A stretch of 8,972 nucleotides of DNA. Origin: Oscillospiraceae bacterium. Lineage in GTDB: Bacteria > Bacillota > Clostridia > Oscillospirales > Acutalibacteraceae. Below, piece by piece: positions 6,398 through 8,972 of the stretch (its first letter is position 1; every line of letters begins with the position of its first letter). A model generated the notes under the pieces. It had not been told where the DNA came from. It saw nothing but the letters and a program-made list of their open reading frames with translations, and did not search any database. The position numbers were made by a program, and so were the translations under genes. The DNA lies in the NCBI GenBank assembly GCA_031270785.1, contig JAISWM010000085.1, positions 1-8,972 on the forward strand, written 5' to 3'.

Positions 6398-7075
6398 ATG
6401 AATTCTTTTGTCAAAAGTCGTGTTGTTCTTACTGTTGCTGTTGTTTTTTGTTCAGCACTTGTTGGTTGTTGTTTAAAGCCATTAAATCATAATACACCTC
6501 CTCCGGATATATCCCCCCCCCATCTAATAAAACCTAATACAATTCAACTGGAAAAAATTAAAAATGTGTATTGTCAGATCTTTAAACAAGGTTTTACATA
6601 CGATCAAGCTTCTTTTGAGCGTTTTCAAAATACACAACTCGAAACGCATGGTGAAGTATTTCGTGAAGAAGTGGATTACGTTGCGAGATTCAAGAAGGGA
6701 GGTTGCCGACAATTTACGAGTTATGTTATAGATGAATTTCATAAAAATGGAATAGTATCATATCCAGTAATTGTAGTACACTCCAAAACCCGTGTTCACC
6801 AGGCGGTTTTATATAAAGTAAATGGGGAATTCTTTGTCGCTGATTTAACTCAAGATATATATGAGTGTCATAATTCATCAGGTAGAAATCAAGGTGCAAA
6901 CCATGCACCACGTTGGTATAATATCCCTTTCCGCCAATATATAGAACTAATGCAACCTGCAAAGGCAGCTTTGTTGAATATGGAATATGAAAAATATAAT
7001 CAATATAATTTGCGTGACTTGGGTGAGGTTTTTAGCATTTTATTTCAAAACGGCCAATTTTTTGGTAATGTTTAA
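6398..7075 (+). CDS. Putative secreted lipoprotein with a transglutaminase-like / papain-fold Cys-His-Asp pattern, 225 aa
   Basis: The first 24 residues are a lipoprotein signal: VKSR, then VVLTVAVVFCSA, then the lipobox LVGC with the lipidated cysteine predicted at C24. A proline-rich linker follows (PPPDISPPHLIKP). The body shows GGCRQFTSYVIDEFHKNGI (C103), then RVHQAVLYKVNGEFFVADLTQD (H134, D149). Cys at a helix start, His on a strand and Asp on the next strand is the order and spacing of transglutaminase-like cysteine peptidase folds. Assignment rests on this pattern alone; it could be a peptidase, an amidase or an inactive relative. The start is supported by AGAGG seven bases upstream and by the promoter at 6332-6360. 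It is divergent from the calpain-like gene, so two exported cysteine-hydrolase-like proteins sit side by side. A nine-C run lies in codons 39-42. Confidence 0.65.
   Translation: MNSFVKSRVVLTVAVVFCSALVGCCLKPLNHNTPPPDISPPHLIKPNTIQLEKIKNVYCQIFKQGFTYDQASFERFQNTQLETHGEVFREEVDYVARFKKGGCRQFTSYVIDEFHKNGIVSYPVIVVHSKTRVHQAVLYKVNGEFFVADLTQDIYECHNSSGRNQGANHAPRWYNIPFRQYIELMQPAKAALLNMEYEKYNQYNLRDLGEVFSILFQNGQFFGNV
6513..6521 (+). repeat. C9 homopolymer in the 5' coding region of the lipoprotein gene
   Basis: Nine consecutive C residues cover codons 39-42 (Ser-Pro-Pro-His), just after the lipobox. Such a tract is striking in an AT-rich gene and is the type of sequence prone to slipped-strand frameshifts. 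Confidence 0.9.
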
Positions 7076-7087
7076 CCATTGATTGCT

Positions 7088-7120
7088 AAATTTTTTCTTT
7101 CCGCCACAGCGAAAAAATTT
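7088..7120 (+). terminator. Possible weak terminator or AT-rich hairpin after the lipoprotein gene
   Basis: AAATTTTTTC (7088-7097) is perfectly complementary to GAAAAAATTT (7111-7120) around a 13-base loop. The stem has almost no GC and is not followed by a T-run, so termination is uncertain; the position 12 bp after the stop codon is suggestive. Confidence 0.35.
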
Positions 7121-7131
7121 AAATTGCCGGA

Positions 7132-7217
7132 GGTGAGCCAAATTAGTTGATAATATTTTCCCCTCGCCTTTGGTTGGGTGGGAAGAAGGGATTTCAATTA
7201 TTTTGAGACGTAACCCC
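7132..7217. mobile_element. Family A palindromic element, copy 3
   Basis: It reads GGTGAGCCAAATTAGTTGATA at the left and TTTCAATTATTTTGAGACG followed by TAACCCC at the right, with an imperfect central hairpin around CCCCTCGCC / GGTTGGGTGGG. The orientation is the same as copy 1. Confidence 0.72.
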
Positions 7218-7228
7218 TTTTTTAATTA

Positions 7229-7258
7229 TTGACTTTAAGTTTTAGTAAATGTTAAAAT
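7229..7258 (+). promoter_or_regulatory. Possible promoter with no intact gene downstream
   Basis: TTGACT (7229-7234) and TAAAAT (7253-7258) are spaced 18 bp. An ATG follows at 7266 but the frame runs into family A copy 4 and stops. It may be the promoter of a gene lost to element insertion, or chance in AT-rich DNA. Confidence 0.35.
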
Positions 7259-7277
7259 TACGCCTATGATTAATCAC

Positions 7278-7366
7278 GGGTTGTGGGCCAAATTAGTTGA
7301 CAGTATCTTTTCCCCCGCCCATGTCGGGGGGGAACAGAAAAAGTTTCAATTATTTTGAAACACGGC
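7278..7366. mobile_element. Family A palindromic element, copy 4
   Basis: The left end GGGTTGTGGGCCAAATTAGTTGA is nearly identical to copy 1, and the right end is TTTCAATTATTTTGAAACACGG. The central palindrome is CCCCCGCCCATGTCGGGGGG. The DNA between this copy and copy 5 (7367-7472) holds nothing I recognise. Confidence 0.78.
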
Positions 7367-7472
7367 TTAATCATGAATAAAACTTCGGATTTAAAGTTTT
7401 TGTTATCCCCGCCGCGGGTGAAAAAACGTAAAAATAAAATCCAAAGTTTGGGGTTTAGCGTGCGTAAATGCA

Positions 7473-7557
7473 GGTTGTATCTCAAAACAGTTGAAATCCC
7501 TTCTCCCACCGCCACTGGTGGGGGGAAAGATATTATCAGCTAATTTGGGTTACCACC
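7473..7557. mobile_element. Family A palindromic element, copy 5, in the opposite orientation
   Basis: It begins GGTTGTATCTCAAAACAGTTGA and ends TTATCAGCTAATTTGGGTTA followed by CCACC, the reverse arrangement of copies 1, 3 and 4 and the same as copy 2. The central hairpin is CCCACC / GGTGGG around GCCACT. It directly abuts the family B element at 7561. Confidence 0.72.
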
Positions 7558-7560
7558 TAA

Positions 7561-7665
7561 TATAGCTACAGCATTTAAAAAAAGTCCAAATTTTCGCAAT
7601 CAGTTCCCCGCATATCCGCGGGGGGAGGACTTACTTACATGGCTCTTTTCAAAAACACAGCTATA
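7561..7665. mobile_element. Family B palindromic element upstream of degV
   Basis: The left end TATAGCTACAGCATTTAAAA and the right end TTTTCAAAAACACAGCTATA are inverted repeats. The central hairpin is CCCCGC / GCGGGG. The right end lies 24 bp before the degV start codon. Confidence 0.78.
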
Positions 7666-7683
7666 ATAAAATAATTTGAGGTG
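7662..7683 (+). promoter_or_regulatory. -10-like TATAAT from the family B end, and ribosome-binding site of degV
   Basis: TATAAT at 7662-7667 overlaps the terminal repeat of the element; no good -35 box is seen 16-18 bp upstream. GAGGTG at 7678-7683 is a ribosome-binding site six bases before the ATG at 7690. This argues against the in-frame GTG at 7681, which overlaps the binding site. Confidence 0.45.
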
Positions 7684-7689
7684 AATTCA

Positions 7690-8562
7690 ATGCAGGACTA
7701 TATTATAATTACAGATTCTACCGTAGACTTGCCCAGTGACCTGACAAATGAACTTTCTATAAAAACAGTAGCGCTCAAGTTTAACATTGACGGAAAAGAA
7801 AGATTTGACTGCCTTGATACCGAAAGTATGGATATAAAGGAATTTTATAATAACCTTAGGAGCGGAAAGTTATCTTCTACATCTCAAATTAATCCAAATG
7901 AATTTATAGAAGTTTTTGTAAAGTATTTGGATGAGGGGAAAGACATACTATATATATCCTTTTCTTCCGCACTCAGCGGAACGTTTGCTTCTGCTAAAAT
8001 AGCTGCCGATGAACTAAAAGACAAGTATCCAAAGAGGAATATAAAGGTCGTGGATTCGCTTTGCGCCTCAATGGGTGAAGGATTGCTGGTTTATATGGCA
8101 GCTAATATGAAAAAAGAAGGAAAAACCATTTTTGAACTCGAAAGTTGGATTAACAACAATAAATTATCTGTTTGCCATTGGTTTACCGTTGACGATTTAA
8201 ATCATTTGAAAAGGGGCGGGCGTGTGTCGTCTATAGGGGCTTTTTTAGGGAGTATGCTTAATATTAAGCCTATTTTACATGTGGACAATTCAGGATTTCT
8301 TAAATTTGTTACTAAGGTTAGGGGCAGACAAAAATCTTTAGAATTTTTAGCCAATCAAGTAGGAGAGCTTGGCATAAACACGAAAGACCAGATTATTTTT
8401 ATAAGTCATGGAGATTGTTTAGAAGATGCTGAAAAATTAAAAGATATGATAAAAAGAAAATTTGAAGTTAAAGAGGTAAAGATAAACACTATTGGAACCG
8501 TTATAGGGAGCCATGCAGGCCCCGGAACTGTGGCGTTGTTTTTTGTTGGTAAGGAAAGGTAA
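7690..8562 (+). CDS. DegV family fatty-acid-binding protein (FakB type)
   Basis: A 290-aa cytoplasmic protein of the DegV fold. In Bacillota such proteins (FakB) bind a fatty acid and present it to the kinase FakA, feeding exogenous or recycled fatty acids into phospholipid synthesis. Family motifs are complete: ITDSTVDLP (7-15), STSQINP (63-69, fatty-acid carboxylate-binding T-S pair), SSALSGTFASA (92-102), VVDS (120-123), LKRGGRVSS (173-181), LGSMLNIKPIL (186-196) and GSHAGPGTVALFF (273-285). Length is normal. Start chosen at ATG 7690 because GAGGTG lies six bases upstream. No fakA is in the window. FakB specificity cannot be read from the sequence. No terminator is obvious before the family B element at 8615. 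Confidence 0.93.
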   Translation: MQDYIIITDSTVDLPSDLTNELSIKTVALKFNIDGKERFDCLDTESMDIKEFYNNLRSGKLSSTSQINPNEFIEVFVKYLDEGKDILYISFSSALSGTFASAKIAADELKDKYPKRNIKVVDSLCASMGEGLLVYMAANMKKEGKTIFELESWINNNKLSVCHWFTVDDLNHLKRGGRVSSIGAFLGSMLNIKPILHVDNSGFLKFVTKVRGRQKSLEFLANQVGELGINTKDQIIFISHGDCLEDAEKLKDMIKRKFEVKEVKINTIGTVIGSHAGPGTVALFFVGKER

Positions 8563-8614
8563 CGGCATTTTAAAATATAAAAAATTATTCTCCAAATGAC
8601 ATCGCGCCTTAAAA

Positions 8615-8731
8615 TATAGCTGTTTCGCTTGAAAAGCGTCTGATTTTTATAACTTTATCCCAGCCGTCGGTTGGGATAAAGTACACGGATAAATTTACTT
8701 TTGAGGACTGTTTTAAATCGTAACAGCTATA
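8615..8731. mobile_element. Full-length family B element, inverted copy of the one at 6110-6210
   Basis: It begins TATAGCTGTTTCGCTTGAAAAG and ends TTTAAATCGTAACAGCTATA. The central stem at 8652-8682 is ACTTTATCCCAGCC with GGTTGGGATAAAGT. Read in reverse complement it matches the copy at 6110-6210 along its whole length with seven differences in about 100 bases, and it keeps the end that the other copy has lost. Confidence 0.85.
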
Positions 8732-8822
8732 GTTGAAACTGCGGTCACGGCGATATGACTATGTACTACGCCACGGTCAATCAGGCGAATGTAAAGAACT
8801 CGCTGGTTAGGAGGAACGGCAG

Positions 8823-8972
8823 ATGGGTGATTGGAAACGATGCACACTTGCAGACCTCGGCGAAATTGTCGGAGGGGCTACGCCGTCGACTAAAAATGAG
8901 AGCTACTACGGCGGCGATATTGCGTGGATAACGCCAAAGGACTTATCAACCTTTCACGGGCGGTTCATCAGT
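8823..8972 (+). CDS. hsdS: Type I restriction-modification system specificity subunit, N-terminal part (3' partial)
   Basis: The 50 visible residues run MGDWKRCTLADLGEIVGG, then ATPSTKNESYYGGDIAWI, then TPKDLSTFHGRFIS. 'W....L.dlgei.gG.TPst....yygGdI.WiTp.Dls' is the hallmark start of the first target-recognition domain of HsdS, which chooses the DNA site for the type I methylase and restriction complex. A strong AGGAGG lies at 8809-8814, eight bases before the ATG. The gene runs off the window. The 80 bases before it show no convincing HsdM tail, although a short frame closes at the TAG at 8808-8810. Base composition here is clearly GC-richer than in the rest of the window, which suggests horizontal acquisition. 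Confidence 0.9.
   Translation, partial: MGDWKRCTLADLGEIVGGATPSTKNESYYGGDIAWITPKDLSTFHGRFIS

Noticed and set aside
7266..7374. ATGATTAA / TTAATCAT flanking family A copy 4 as extended terminal repeats
   Set aside because: Only 8 bp, within a locally palindromic AT-rich context (TGATTAATCA), and not found at the other copies.
7270..7543. Small ORFs on both strands across family A copies 4 and 5
   Set aside because: They arise from GC-rich palindromes without stop codons, lack ribosome-binding sites and code for low-complexity or element-derived peptides.
7681..7689. Upstream GTG start for the degV gene
   Set aside because: The GTG overlaps the GAGGTG ribosome-binding site, whereas ATG 7690 is ideally spaced and gives the usual family N-terminus.
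8755..8931. 58-codon ORF overlapping the start of hsdS in another frame
   Set aside because: It has no ribosome-binding site and no recognisable domain, and it overlaps the well-supported hsdS frame.

Overview
The window is an AT-rich, low gene-density bacterial segment. Strong Shine-Dalgarno sites, a DegV-family fatty-acid-binding protein and a bacterial-type glutaminyl-tRNA synthetase point to a Bacillota (Clostridia-like) genome. Gene remnants (phage tail, IS630 transposase, a frameshifted ORF), many short palindromic MITE-like elements and two secreted protease-like proteins suggest a host-associated, possibly endosymbiotic, genome in partial decay. That lifestyle is inference; no marker in the window fixes the taxon.

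Layout. 1-550: the 3' end of an Rpn-type (PD-(D/E)XK) nuclease/transposase gene with an expanded 12-bp in-frame repeat, then a 68-aa unknown protein and a good terminator. 621-998: debris, namely the first ~38 codons of a phage tail protein and a frameshifted unknown ORF. 1006-1445: a solo element end, a tandem array of ~95-bp palindromic units and a short TATAGCTG-ended element. 1473-3140: intact glnS. 3183-3444: an IS630 transposase tail cut by a palindromic element. 3453-5954 (minus): an 833-aa exported protein with four ~23-aa repeats, a calpain-like cysteine protease domain and an uncharacterised C-terminal domain. 6039-6227: one MITE-like element nested in another. 6398-7075: a lipoprotein with a transglutaminase-like Cys-His-Asp pattern and a C9 homopolymer in its 5' coding region. 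7076-7689: four more palindromic elements. 7690-8562: a degV/fakB-type gene. 8615-8731: an inverted copy of the nested element. 8733-8972: a GC-richer segment carrying the start of a type I restriction specificity gene (hsdS).

Two short element families dominate the non-coding DNA. Family A (~85-90 bp) has imperfect ends of the type GGGT(T/C)(G/A)TG... and a G/C-rich central hairpin. Family B (~65-117 bp) has TATAGCTG ends, sits on TA dinucleotides and carries a central hairpin. Family B copies lie directly upstream of glnS and degV, where their ends supply -10-like sequence.

The most interesting biology is the pair of divergently transcribed, exported cysteine-protease-like genes (3453-5954 and 6398-7075), each with its own sigma70-like promoter, embedded in these mobile elements. 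They look like candidate host-directed effectors or surface enzymes.
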